A stretch of DNA of 64,000 nucleotides from Rhizobium sp. ACO-34A (GCA_002600635.1 CP021371.1:1925001-1989000); one strand, 5' to 3'. Positions 27,633 to 37,793 are shown, numbered from the stretch's first letter. The notes: generated from the letters alone by a model not told the origin. Made by a program: numbers and translations.

Positions 27633-28513
27633 GCCTTCCGCTTCATCAGGTGCTGGCGGGTGGCATAAAGGGCGATGGCAGCGGCATTCGATACATTGAG
27701 TGACTTGATCGCACCCGGCATGTCGAGGCGGGCAAGCACGCTGACCGTATCGCGGGTTTTCTGGCGAAGACCCTTGCCTTCCGAGCCGAGAACCAGCGCG
27801 ATACGCTCACCGGAAAGTGTTTCTTCCATCGGAGCCGGTCCTTCGGAATCAAGTCCGACGGAGTAAAAACCGAGTTTGTGCAGCTCTTCCAGCGCATCGG
27901 CGAGATTGGTGATCTGGATATAGGGGATGAGTTCCAGTGCACCGGAGGCCGATTTTGCGAGAACGCCGGATTCGGTCGGGCTGTGACGCATGGTGGTGAT
28001 GACTGCGCCGGCGCCGAAGGCAACTGCCGAGCGCATGATGGCACCGACATTGTGCGGATCGGTCACCTGATCGAGAACGAGCAGAAGGGGACTGTCCTTC
28101 AGCGCATCGAGCCGGCGGGCAGGCAGGGGCCTCGTCTCCAGCATCGCGCCCTGATGAATGGCATCGGGTCCGAGCACCTTGTCGAGATCCTGCGGGCTGA
28201 CGATTTCCACAGGAAAGCCGAGCTGGTCGACCGGGCCGATATCGAGACGCACCAGCGCATTCTGCGTGACCGAAAGCTTGATCAGCTTGCGCTCGGGATT
28301 TTCTATCGCGGCGCGCACGGTGTGCAGACCGTAAAGCTGTACCTGATCCGGCGCCAGCTGCGGCGGTGTCCAGTCGGCAGCGGACTTGCGGTGCTTCTGC
28401 GGCTGCGGTGTCGGAATTTCGCCTCTTTCGCGCTTGCTGTCGCGAACCTGGCGGCGCAGGGTTGCGTAGTGACTGTCGCGGGCGGATTTGTCGTTTTTCG
28501 GATCTTTTGCCAT
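27629..28513 (-). CDS. rlmB: 23S rRNA (guanosine-2'-O-)-methyltransferase RlmB (SPOUT/TrmH family)
   Basis: RlmB (294 aa) methylates the 2'-O of G2251 (E. coli numbering) in the 23S P-loop. The N-terminal SpoU_sub_bind-type domain is seen around YGLHTVRAAIENPERK, after a basic N-terminal tail (about 1-45). The SPOUT knot has motif 1 DPHNVGAIMRSA, motif 2 IALVLGSEGKGL and motif 3 SLNVSNAAAIALY. The basic tail is longer than in E. coli RlmB; this is common in rhizobia. The gene is first in the operon with the HAD phosphatase and gpgS, and lies divergent from the tRNA-Tyr array. Confidence 0.95.
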   Translation of the reverse strand: MAKDPKNDKSARDSHYATLRRQVRDSKRERGEIPTPQPQKHRKSAADWTPPQLAPDQVQLYGLHTVRAAIENPERKLIKLSVTQNALVRLDIGPVDQLGFPVEIVSPQDLDKVLGPDAIHQGAMLETRPLPARRLDALKDSPLLLVLDQVTDPHNVGAIMRSAVAFGAGAVITTMRHSPTESGVLAKSASGALELIPYIQITNLADALEELHKLGFYSVGLDSEGPAPMEETLSGERIALVLGSEGKGLRQKTRDTVSVLARLDMPGAIKSLNVSNAAAIALYATRQHLMKRKA

Positions 28514-28615
28514 GCGCCCTTATAACTGTAGGAGAACGCGGGCGATAGACCTGCGCTGGCGTCGGTCGTCCACAGGCCCAATGAAAAAATTCGAAAATTT
28601 TCGTCATTCATCGTG

Positions 28616-28644
28616 TTGACATGCGCAGGAGGGGCGGTCATATA
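28616..28644 (+). promoter_or_regulatory. Strong sigma70-type promoter of the tRNA-Tyr/tRNA-Gly array
   Basis: TTGACA (28616-28621), a 17-base spacer and CATATA (28639-28644) lie about 75 bases before tRNA-Tyr. In the uninterrupted arrangement this promoter would also drive tuf. Confidence 0.75.
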
Positions 28645-28719
28645 GCCGCCATAGATCGCGGGGCCAACGCCTCGAAGATCTCGACTGAAAAGCTTGGTCG
28701 CTGATCCGGACGAATAACT

Positions 28720-28804
28720 GGAGAGATGCCCGAGTGGTTAAAGGGGACGGACTGTAAATCCGTTGGCTTCGCCTACGTTGGTTCAAATCCAACTCTCTCC
28801 ACCA
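28720..28804 (+). tRNA. tRNA-Tyr (anticodon GTA)
   Basis: This is an 85-base class II tRNA with long variable arm and encoded CCA. The acceptor GGAGAGA pairs TCTCTCC and the anticodon loop ACTGTAAAT holds GTA. It is the first gene in the array with tRNA-Gly, 24 bases apart. Confidence 0.97.
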
Positions 28805-28827
28805 TTCGTTCTCGGATCGAACATGCC

Positions 28828-28901
28828 GCGGGTATAGCTCAATGGTAGAGCAGCAGCCTTCCAAGCTGAATACGCGGGTTCGATTCCCGCTACCCGCTCC
28901 A
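28828..28901 (+). tRNA. tRNA-Gly (anticodon TCC), island attachment gene
   Basis: This is a 74-base tRNA. The acceptor GCGGGTA pairs TACCCGC, the anticodon loop CTTCCAA holds TCC, and the CCA is encoded (28899-28901). The last 14 bases, CGCTACCCGCTCCA, occur again at 36310-36323, so the 3' end served as the integration site of the island that follows. The tRNA remains intact. Confidence 0.97.
28888..28901. repeat. attL: direct repeat copy inside tRNA-Gly 3' end
   Basis: CGCTACCCGCTCCA, left copy, identical to 36310-36323. Confidence 0.85.
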
Positions 28902-29290
28902 ATTTTTTTCTATAAAGCTTAGATATTGGACATAACAAACTGAATCTAAAAGATTTTTTTGAAAATCAAAAGTTCTTTCGGAACCTCAAAACCAAGAATC
29001 GAACTGGTCTGTTAGATTGGAAAGATGAATACTATCTTTTTGATAAATATGCATTTTCTTTGATCTGGCGGGAGGCGATTCTATGCCGGTTTCCCGTTGT
29101 GTATCATCAACAATGCTCTAGCCTTCCTAAAGAAGCTGATTTCCAAATTATAGAAACCAACGAATGAACTTCGGCTCATAGAATGAGGAGCCGGGGCCGA
29201 ATCCTTTCAAGAGTTCTCACGAACAGATGAGGAAATCATTTCCGCATCTGTTCTCTGTAGCTTGGTGGTTTGTCGTTGGATTGGGCCGAC
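28902..29290. other. Left flank of the island, non-coding
   Basis: About 390 AT-rich bases lie between tRNA-Gly and the recombinase stop. No gene is recognised. The att-site arms recognised by the recombinase would be expected here. Confidence 0.5.
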
Positions 29291-31629
29291 CTACGCTGCC
29301 TCCCAAACTTGGTTCAAAATCTTGGCTGCCAGTGCCGCCTTGTCCTGCGGCAGGAACCGACCGTAGTGCTGCTGCACCACATCCGGCGTATCCTTGATTG
29401 CGTAGCTTGCCTGCTCATACGACCCAGTCTGTTTGAGGATATGGGTCGCCAGAATGTCACGTAAGTTATGAGGACCATGCGGCAGCAGGCCCTTGATGGC
29501 GCCGCGACCGGCATAGGGATTGTAGATGCCATACCGCTGGATCACGGTCCGCCAGGCTTCGTAAAAAGTTGTGGAGTCATACGCCGCATCCAGGCTGGTC
29601 GCCTTCACCGTCTTGACGAACAGCGTGCCGGGATCTTTTGCCGAGCCGAGCAATACGCCGCGATGGCGGTCGATATAGGCTTCGAGGTATTTGTAGAGAT
29701 CAAGCAAGTCCGGCAGGATGAGACGGAACGGCTTCTGCCCAAAGAAGGACGAGCCCGAGTTCTTGAAGGCGACCGACGGGATGAGCACTTCCCATCCACC
29801 CTCTCGGTCGCTCCAGCGCAACTCGCCACATTTCATGTCTTCGAGGCGGCGTTCGGACGTGGGAAAAATGGCCGCGCGGGCAGACGCGAAGCTGACGAGG
29901 GTTCTTCTGCCGAAGCCCTGGGTGCAGGCCCAGGCGAAGCAAAAGGAAGGATCGCACAGCCTCGGCGGCTGCACGCGGGTAGCGGGCCTCATCTGGCATG
30001 CGTTTCAGGATCTCGTCCGTGATCTTGCGATATTCCGCCAGTGTGCTGTCTGCCTCCAGAACGCACATGATGGGCTCAAACGGATCACGGTGCACATGCA
30101 TCACGCGCTGTATTTCCTTTGAGCGGTTAGCGGCGTGCCGATGAAACGCATTGCAGGCGCCATGCCAGTCACGGGAGGCGAACTCGATCTCCTCCGGGGC
30201 AATCAGCCCGTCGATCGGTCGGACGTTTTTCAGGAGTTCGGGATGTTGACGGATCCAGCCAACCTCCGAGCGGGTGAGAGCTTGCGCGACCATCAACATG
30301 TCTTCTTCCCATTTGTTGTAGAAGCCGCGACGTTGTTCGCGCCATTGCAGATACCAGTCCCAGACGCCGGGGAAGATCAGCAGGCCAAAGGTCAACTGGC
30401 TGAGTGGGACGCCGCGGCCTTTGATGATGCCGTCGGGTGAGGCGGCCAGCGCTCCGAACATCAGGCCGAGATGTTCGATCTTCTGCGACGCGGTTTCCTC
30501 GCCCCATACACCATTCCGCTGAAAGCCGACCGCCGTCAGCGTCGAGGTCTTGAACCGGATCAGATCAGCCATTTCCATTGCAAGCCGCGGCGGCGCGTCG
30601 ACGACGCCAGACAGGAGGTCAGGATCCTCGAAGGTTTCCGCAGCATTGTGGTTGTGGCGCTGGCAGACAGGGAGTTCGCGCTAGGAGACAGCGAGCCTCC
30701 GCCATAGGTGACGCCTGGAAAGCAGATGGCGTAACGCTGTTTGGTTGCGGCAGCCTGGTAGCGCAGATAGTCAGTCGAACCCGAGATAATGACCCGGCGC
30801 ACCCAGTCGAGGATTTCCTCCCGCTTGCTGAACGGCAGGCTGCTGAAATCTTCCGCCGCGCGGCGGGGCTGATGTCGCCAAGGTCGTGACCTTGGAGAGA
30901 GCGTGACTGATGGGGCAACTTCGCCTTGAAGTATCCTTCCGGCAGCCGGTATCGTCGCTCGATACGGGAGAGGATGTCCATGCTCGCGACGGATCGTGGC
31001 ATGCGCTCTCCCTGGATCCAGGACAGCAGAGTCTTGTCGTCGAACGTTTCGCCGAGGCGAACGACGGCGCGATAGAGCTGCCAGTAGCGCTCGCCGAACC
31101 GGCGCATGTGATAGACGAGGGCATCCTGAAATCCGGCGGGGTCCTCGCTCGCTTCGAACAACGGATCCGGAAATGGTTGGATCACTTTCGGTTGCAGCCC
31201 TCTCGGCGCCAAAGCGGATTGCGCATGAATATTGTCGTCGCCGATCCGCCGCGGCTTTCGGGTAGAGAGCGTGGGAGTTGTAGCCTTACGCTGATCGGCT
31301 TTATGTGATTGCGGGGCTCGCTTCATTGGCCGAATGTCTTCAGACGCGGGTGGTGCGCCCAGCCAGCGGATGATTGCATCCAGAGCAATACGGAACTGCT
31401 TCTTTAAATCGGCCGTTAGTTCGTCTTCAATTCCGCAGGCGTGAGAAATCGCCATCCAGTCGGTGCGACGATTCTGTAGCGGTGGCGACTTGCGGTAGAT
31501 TATGAGGCTGATGAGATAGGGCCTGATATTCTCCAGCAACCGCTTCGACGTGACCGGAGCAATACGCACCCCGCAGAACTTTGAGATTTCTTGCTGAAAA
31601 TGACGTGATGAAAGATCTTGTTTTGGCAT
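29291..31629 (-). pseudogene. Site-specific tyrosine recombinase (integrase), frameshifted
   Basis: A continuous ancestral frame of about 775 codons is broken three times: near 30852-30868 (one base missing), near 30680-30686 (one base missing, giving a TAG) and at the A-run 29864-29868 (one base extra on the minus strand as TTTTT). The N-terminal part (31629 to about 30868) has an HTH-like stretch (GETFDDKTLLSWIQGERMPRSVASMDILSRIERRY). The last part carries the tyrosine-recombinase signature: Arg-I in RRLEDMKCGELRW, the HxxR box as HNLRD, and the nucleophile Tyr in VVQQHYGRF. It presumably integrated the island at tRNA-Gly. Three independent shifts argue for true decay, though sequence quality must be checked. 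Its family name is unclear to me. Confidence 0.8.
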
Positions 31630-32009
31630 GCTCGCATTTCATTACAGTCGGCACCGGTGCCGAGGGCGAGCGGGAATAGGAGTGGAATATTAACAATCAG
31701 TGTAATCGTTAGAGCCAGACACACTTGCCCGCATGTTCGCGATATCGTGGGCATGGCAGAGGAGATTGGGAACGAGGCCTATATCCTCATTGCAGAACTG
31801 GCAAATGAGGGGATTAAGCAATCCGTGCTAGCTGTTGTTCACAAAGTCATCTCGACTCGTGCCGCGCTGTTGCGGGGAGTAACTAAAAAAGGACTTTGAG
31901 CAGTCGCCAGAATGACAGGCGGGTAATCGGCGTCGATATCAATGTCCGCTCGCTGTCTGGCCGAAGACGACGAAACGCAGTTGCCCGCCCTGAGGCGCGA
32001 GAGTCCGCT
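31630..32009. other. Spacer between recombinase and NACHT gene
   Basis: About 380 bases lie here. The only frame of note is a plus-strand ORF around 31753-31899 (48 aa, MAEEIGNEAYILIAEL) with no ribosome-binding site; I do not call it. A promoter for the recombinase is expected near 31640-31750. Confidence 0.45.
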
Positions 32010-35000
32010 TTAGCTTGGCGTTTTCATCTTCCAGAGCCATTCAACCGGATCGAGCATGCGAACGTGCGCATAGTCGATCGGCGGAATGTCGATGAAGCGC
32101 ACTAGGCGGGATTGGCGCGACAGGGCTGCTTCGGGTTGCGCCTCGATCTCGGCGAGCAATCTCCTTGCGTCCGTGCGGAGCCCAGCGATATCCACGCCGC
32201 TGAGCGCGGCGAGGGCCTCCACCATAGCGCGCATTTCCTCCCGTTTTCCGGGATCTTGCCAGCGTTTGCTAGCGTTCCGCAGGCCGAAGCTAAAGCCGGT
32301 GGCCTCCAGAAACGCGCTGAAATGAAGGAAGGGGGCACCAGCCTCGGTTCCGTCCTCCTCGATGAGCCTTTCGCCGGCACCGTCAGCAAGCACGTCGAGG
32401 ATCATCTTCAGCATCTGCTCTTCTCGTTTGGCGTAGCGTTTCTCCTGTTCGAGCGAGAGGAAGCCCCATCGGGAGAGCAGCCCATCGGCATCATCGCCGC
32501 GTCCGGCCGAATGAAGTAGCGCGGTGGCGTTGTGAACGAACCTGATGGGCGGCGGGGCGGGCTTGTCGCTGAGTTTCCGGAGAAGGGTCGCCAGAAGCGT
32601 ATTGCTTCTTTCGGCGGGAAGGTCCCGGAGCATCTCCTCGAACGCGGCCGTCGCGAAGGCGATGGCGAGGTCCTGAGCGTCGTCGTACGCCGTTGAGCCG
32701 GGCGGCGGGCCGAAATCCTCCGGGTGCATGCCGAGGGCTGGCAGGTCGAGGAACATCGCGACGAGGGCGTCGAGGTTGTAGTGCCGAGGCCCCGCCGTCG
32801 CTAGGCAGGCCCAGGCGGCAAAGCGCACCCAGTTCCGCGGGTCGTCGCGGACCACGCCTGCCCGCCGCGCGACCGCGTCGGGATAGGGTTTCGTCGCGCG
32901 GAGCAGGACCGGAAGGATGCGGCCAGCCGCCGCCGGCGTGGACAGGAGAAGGGCGAAGGCGGCGTCCAGGATCTCCTCGACAAGATCCGTCGGCAATCCG
33001 CCGTCGCTGTCGGCGAGCAGCGCGACGCATGCGCCGATCCGCCTCGCATGCGGGATGCCTTCGCCGGCAGGCGTCAGCAAGGCGCGGGCGACAGGAACGG
33101 CAAGGCCGAGGCCGCCCGCGAAAATCAGCGGCTCCAGGAAGGCGGCGCGTTGCGAGCCGGACAGGATCGCAGCGTCGCGCGCCTCGGCGGGAAGGCTCGC
33201 GAGATAGCGCGCGCCCGCATATTCGCCGAGCGTCTTGTGGACGAACAGCAGCATGTCCTCGCTGGCATGGCGCACCTGCTCGATCAGGCCCGTCTGACGC
33301 CAGAACGCCACGCATTCCTCGAACCCTGTCTCCGCCCTGAGCCTCGACACGCCCAGCTCGTCGGCCAGTATCTCGGCGCATTGCGTGCGAACCTGGGTCA
33401 GCCGCGCGCTGGGATTTGCCGTCAGCACCCAGCCCAGCACGTCCACGCAGCGGATCGCCAGGCTGCTGAAGGGCCGGGCATCGACGCGGGCATTGGGCGC
33501 CCGCTCGATCCGCTCGAACACGCGCGCGTAGAGACCGCTCCTGCCGTCGCCGAACTCGATCCGGTCAACGCCGAACAGGACGCCGAAACCGAGGAGCAGG
33601 GGACTGCGGTTCAGGAGGCTGCCGCCGGGGTTGCGCGCGAACTGCCGCTCGACGAAGGCCTGCGTGGCGAGCCGCTCGGCGGGCGCGTCGGGATAGATGC
33701 CAATAAGAAGGCGCTCGACATGGTCGCCCACGCGAAAGGGATCGAGCGCCAGTATCTCGTAATGGCGCCAGCCGCTGAGATGCGGCGTCTCATAGCCGAC
33801 CGGCCGCGTGGTGACGATCACGCGGCAGCCCGGATGGCTTTCGGCGAAGGCCGCAAGGTCGCGTGCGATACGGTCCTGGGCGTCGCCGGTCTCGTCCAGG
33901 CCGTCGCACAGCAGCACGCCGGATGCCAGGAAAGCCGGCGTGATCATATCGGGAGCGACGCCGCAATCCCGCACGCCGAGCGCCAGGAGGTTTTCCAGGA
34001 ATGACCCGCCGCGCCGCAGCGCCAGCGCCTTCGCATCGACCCTGACAACCGGGAAGCCGTCCCGCGCATAGGCTAATGCCAGCTTACGGATCAGCATGCT
34101 CTTGCCCAGGCCAGGACCACCGACAACGACGCAGTGCCGGTAGAATCGTCCGATCGATATGTTCGCGATGGACGGGACCGCCCAATCGGCCATCGGATAT
34201 CCGCTCTCGCGATAGCGGGCCAGCATCGCGTCGGTCGTCGCGGGCCTGCCGGTTTCCGCGTTCATCGCGACGATGACGGGCAGGTCGATCCATGCTTTGT
34301 CCATCGACAGCGGTCGGGACACACCGAAGATCGAGAAGGACCGGTTGGACGCGACGACATGCTGCCGAAGCCGGGCTTTGGCCTCGCGCACGGCGTCCTC
34401 GTCCTCGGGTGCTCCGGCGCGCCTGAACGCCCTCTGCTCGCTGAACGGAACCTGGCTCGACGTCGCATCCTCGAAGACGCGCAGGAAATCCGCCCGTGTC
34501 AGGGAAGGGGCTGCTTCGGACGAGGCCGTTTCGAATGCCCGGTGATAAAGGGCGTCGAAGGCCTTCTGCGAATCGCCCGGCGACGAGCCTGTCTTCTCTC
34601 CATGCAGGACCAGCGCGTTCTTGATCGTCCGGACCAGGTCGTCGCTGTCTCCCAGTCCCGTGCTCCACTCGATCGGCAGGATCAGCCGTTCGATCACGCC
34701 GGCGGGCGTGGCGCTTTCGAGAAAGGCCTTCACTTCGAGGAGAATCTCCGGCTGCTCGCACAGGAATTCCGTGATCCGCTTTGCATTGGCGAGGGACCTT
34801 CCCGTCAGCGGTGCGGCTCGGATGTCCGACCAGAGGCGAAGCCCGCTCTGTGCCTTGCCGAAAGACCGGTCCCGCTCGATGCCGATGCCGGATGTCGTCA
34901 TGTAGCGGTAGCGGAGGCGGAGTTCGCGATTCCGCTCTTGGTGCCGCCAGAAGGCGTTAATGGCGTCGATCACGCCCTTCGTGCGAAGCGTGATGTTTCC

Positions 35001-35198
35001 CGATCCGGCCGTGTTGCGCGCCTGGCCGAGCAGCGCGTCTTGGCCGGCAACCCGGTCGAAATCCTCCGCCCCCTCAAGATAAAGCTCCTCATGATCGTCG
35101 AGGCGGAGCCAGGCATCGATGGTCCGTACGATCTGATAGCTGTAGCCGCGCAATGCGGTTCTGGCGTTGCGCTTCGGGTCGGCATTTAGGCGGTTCAT
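32010..35198 (-). CDS. NACHT NTPase with N-terminal Cap4/DUF4297-like nuclease-fold domain (candidate antiphage defence)
   Basis: This intact 1062-aa ORF has a STAND/NLR build. Residues 10-110 resemble the Cap4/DUF4297 nuclease family: RGYSYQIVRTIDAWL (18-31), LEGAEDFD (41-48), GQAR (58-61), then AINAFW (79-84) and LRYRYMTTSG (95-104). After a linker comes the NACHT domain with Walker A GGPGLGKS (360-367), Walker B LLCDGLDE (429-436) and sensor RVIVTTRP (459-466). The winged-helix/NACHT end shows FVHKTLGEYAGARYLASL (652-669), and a long helical, repeat-like C-terminus follows (about 690-1062). Family knowledge: such proteins sense phage products and then activate an effector domain. The nuclease motif seems altered (QAR, where the family has QxK), so activity is uncertain. 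It has no obvious partner genes. Confidence 0.88.
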   Translation of the reverse strand: MNRLNADPKRNARTALRGYSYQIVRTIDAWLRLDDHEELYLEGAEDFDRVAGQDALLGQARNTAGSGNITLRTKGVIDAINAFWRHQERNRELRLRYRYMTTSGIGIERDRSFGKAQSGLRLWSDIRAAPLTGRSLANAKRITEFLCEQPEILLEVKAFLESATPAGVIERLILPIEWSTGLGDSDDLVRTIKNALVLHGEKTGSSPGDSQKAFDALYHRAFETASSEAAPSLTRADFLRVFEDATSSQVPFSEQRAFRRAGAPEDEDAVREAKARLRQHVVASNRSFSIFGVSRPLSMDKAWIDLPVIVAMNAETGRPATTDAMLARYRESGYPMADWAVPSIANISIGRFYRHCVVVGGPGLGKSMLIRKLALAYARDGFPVVRVDAKALALRRGGSFLENLLALGVRDCGVAPDMITPAFLASGVLLCDGLDETGDAQDRIARDLAAFAESHPGCRVIVTTRPVGYETPHLSGWRHYEILALDPFRVGDHVERLLIGIYPDAPAERLATQAFVERQFARNPGGSLLNRSPLLLGFGVLFGVDRIEFGDGRSGLYARVFERIERAPNARVDARPFSSLAIRCVDVLGWVLTANPSARLTQVRTQCAEILADELGVSRLRAETGFEECVAFWRQTGLIEQVRHASEDMLLFVHKTLGEYAGARYLASLPAEARDAAILSGSQRAAFLEPLIFAGGLGLAVPVARALLTPAGEGIPHARRIGACVALLADSDGGLPTDLVEEILDAAFALLLSTPAAAGRILPVLLRATKPYPDAVARRAGVVRDDPRNWVRFAAWACLATAGPRHYNLDALVAMFLDLPALGMHPEDFGPPPGSTAYDDAQDLAIAFATAAFEEMLRDLPAERSNTLLATLLRKLSDKPAPPPIRFVHNATALLHSAGRGDDADGLLSRWGFLSLEQEKRYAKREEQMLKMILDVLADGAGERLIEEDGTEAGAPFLHFSAFLEATGFSFGLRNASKRWQDPGKREEMRAMVEALAALSGVDIAGLRTDARRLLAEIEAQPEAALSRQSRLVRFIDIPPIDYAHVRMLDPVEWLWKMKTPS

Positions 35199-36309
35199 GG
35201 GCTTCGGATCGGCTTTCTTTCTATGGTTAGAGATCCCATAAACGCCTTAAATACGGTCAAGGAGACTATCGACATTCCTATTACGATCGATGCTCTCGTT
35301 TTTTGGGAAGCTGGAATTCCGAAAGCGTTTGGCTGTCATCGTGCGGAGGAAGCGTGCATTCGCGAATGTCGGTTTCTGGCGTATGAAATCCGTTTCACCA
35401 ATAAGGGCGAAAATAAACTCCGTCTGGAGTGGCTTTGCCTCGGGTAAGCGTTCTCACTACATTCATTTCAGTTGAAGCAGACCGTTATGTCAAATCATGG
35501 CAAAAAGCCGTGCCAACGGTGGATAATCAAGCATGATCCACGATCGGCGTCGGGCATTTCTCAACGCCGCCCCGAGATGTTCCTCAATCCCTGCCTAGGG
35601 GGTATATTGCGGCTCTCTGAAATTCACTGCGTGGGGAGCGTATTCGCCCTCCGGATATATTGACGTCCCTGATGAGCCATGAGCAACAGCCCTACTGTGC
35701 CGCCCGCTGAAGGCGGCTGAACTGAATGGCACCACGCATCAGGCAGGCGACTCACGTGAGATCAAAGCCGGCCGCAGGGCTGCTACTGAGCATGATCTCC
35801 CCCCCGTTAGAGAGAATGCTTCTCGATCCCGAGGTTCGGTCCACTTTCGACATCTTCGGCAGTGAACTTCCGGACGAAGCCTTTGACGGTGTCCTCGATC
35901 AATTTTCTATGCCGGCGACGCGAATAATAGCCGGTATTGATTAAAAACTGAGGCATACCGACGTCTATCTGTTGGCATCCACCTTCATCGACAGCCAGGC
36001 AGGGCTTTCGCCACATGACAAGAGACTGTGGGCGGCAACTGACAAGGCAAGGGTGAGACTCCATCCACTAGCAACTATGTCGAACTAATAGCAGGGGAAG
36101 CGCTGACGTTCTCACCGCAACCATTCTACGGCGGTGGAAAATGGCTTGGACTCCATGGATCATAGTGGAACTTGGTGGAAAAATATGACTTATTAATTAG
36201 ATAGCATCACGCCGATTGGTGATTTCCGGTACATCAAATAGTACATCCGGCAAATCACGAATTGGAAGAATGCTATTCGATCAAGACGTTAGAGCCCGGA
36301 TATGAGGCT
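35199..36309. other. Right part of the island, no recognisable gene
   Basis: About 1.1 kb lies upstream of the NACHT gene. Short ORFs (plus 35223-35447; plus 35726-35944; minus 35807-36064) lack ribosome-binding sites and known domains. They may be remnants of older cargo. The NACHT promoter should lie in about 35199-35500 on the minus strand. AT-rich sequence near 36170-36260 with the inverted word pair GGTACAT...AGTACATCC could be recombinase arm sites. Confidence 0.45.
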
Positions 36310-36323
36310 CGCTACCCGCTCCA
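36310..36323. repeat. attR: direct repeat copy of the tRNA-Gly 3' end
   Basis: CGCTACCCGCTCCA, right copy; it ends the island 219 bases before tufA. Confidence 0.85.
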
Positions 36324-36542
36324 TTCTCCCTTATTTGCAAGCTTTTGTTTTTACGCGGAACATTTCGTTCGTGCCATCGGTGTGCCTGTTTGTCGCGCAT
36401 GCGCACAAACGCCCTTGCGCGGTGATTCGGAGGGCGCTCCAAGCGAAACAATTAAGTCTTGCGCAATTCCCGCGAAAGCCTTAAACGGCGGGACCAAACC
36501 GGTTCGCCGGGGCAACCCATTTCGATCATAGGAAGCATTCAA

Positions 36543-37718
<1,176 letters not shown>

Positions 37719-37793
37719 TGATGGACGGGAGCGATGGCGTAAGCTGCCGACGGCACTAAGAGTGTTCAAATGGCGCGCAAGCGCGATTTGAAC

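Larger units (their letters stand above)
28888..36323. mobile_element. Genomic island integrated at tRNA-Gly(TCC)
   Basis: The 7.4-kb segment lies between two copies of the 14-bp tRNA-Gly end. It contains a degenerate tyrosine recombinase directed towards the left end, one large NACHT/nuclease gene and mostly non-coding flanks. The NACHT gene is richer in G+C than the AT-rich edges near 28900-29160 and 36170-36260. No phage structural, conjugation or replication genes are seen. In related genomes the tRNA-Tyr/tRNA-Gly pair normally leads straight to tuf, which supports a later insertion. The recombinase frameshifts suggest that it is now fixed. Confidence 0.82.

Noticed and set aside
35807..36064. 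85-aa minus-strand ORF with a YYSRRRHRK stretch, as a possible transposase end
   Set aside because: Too short, no catalytic residues, no inverted repeats around it.
28888..36323. Prophage interpretation of the island
   Set aside because: No capsid, tail, terminase, lysis or replication genes; only a recombinase and the NACHT gene.
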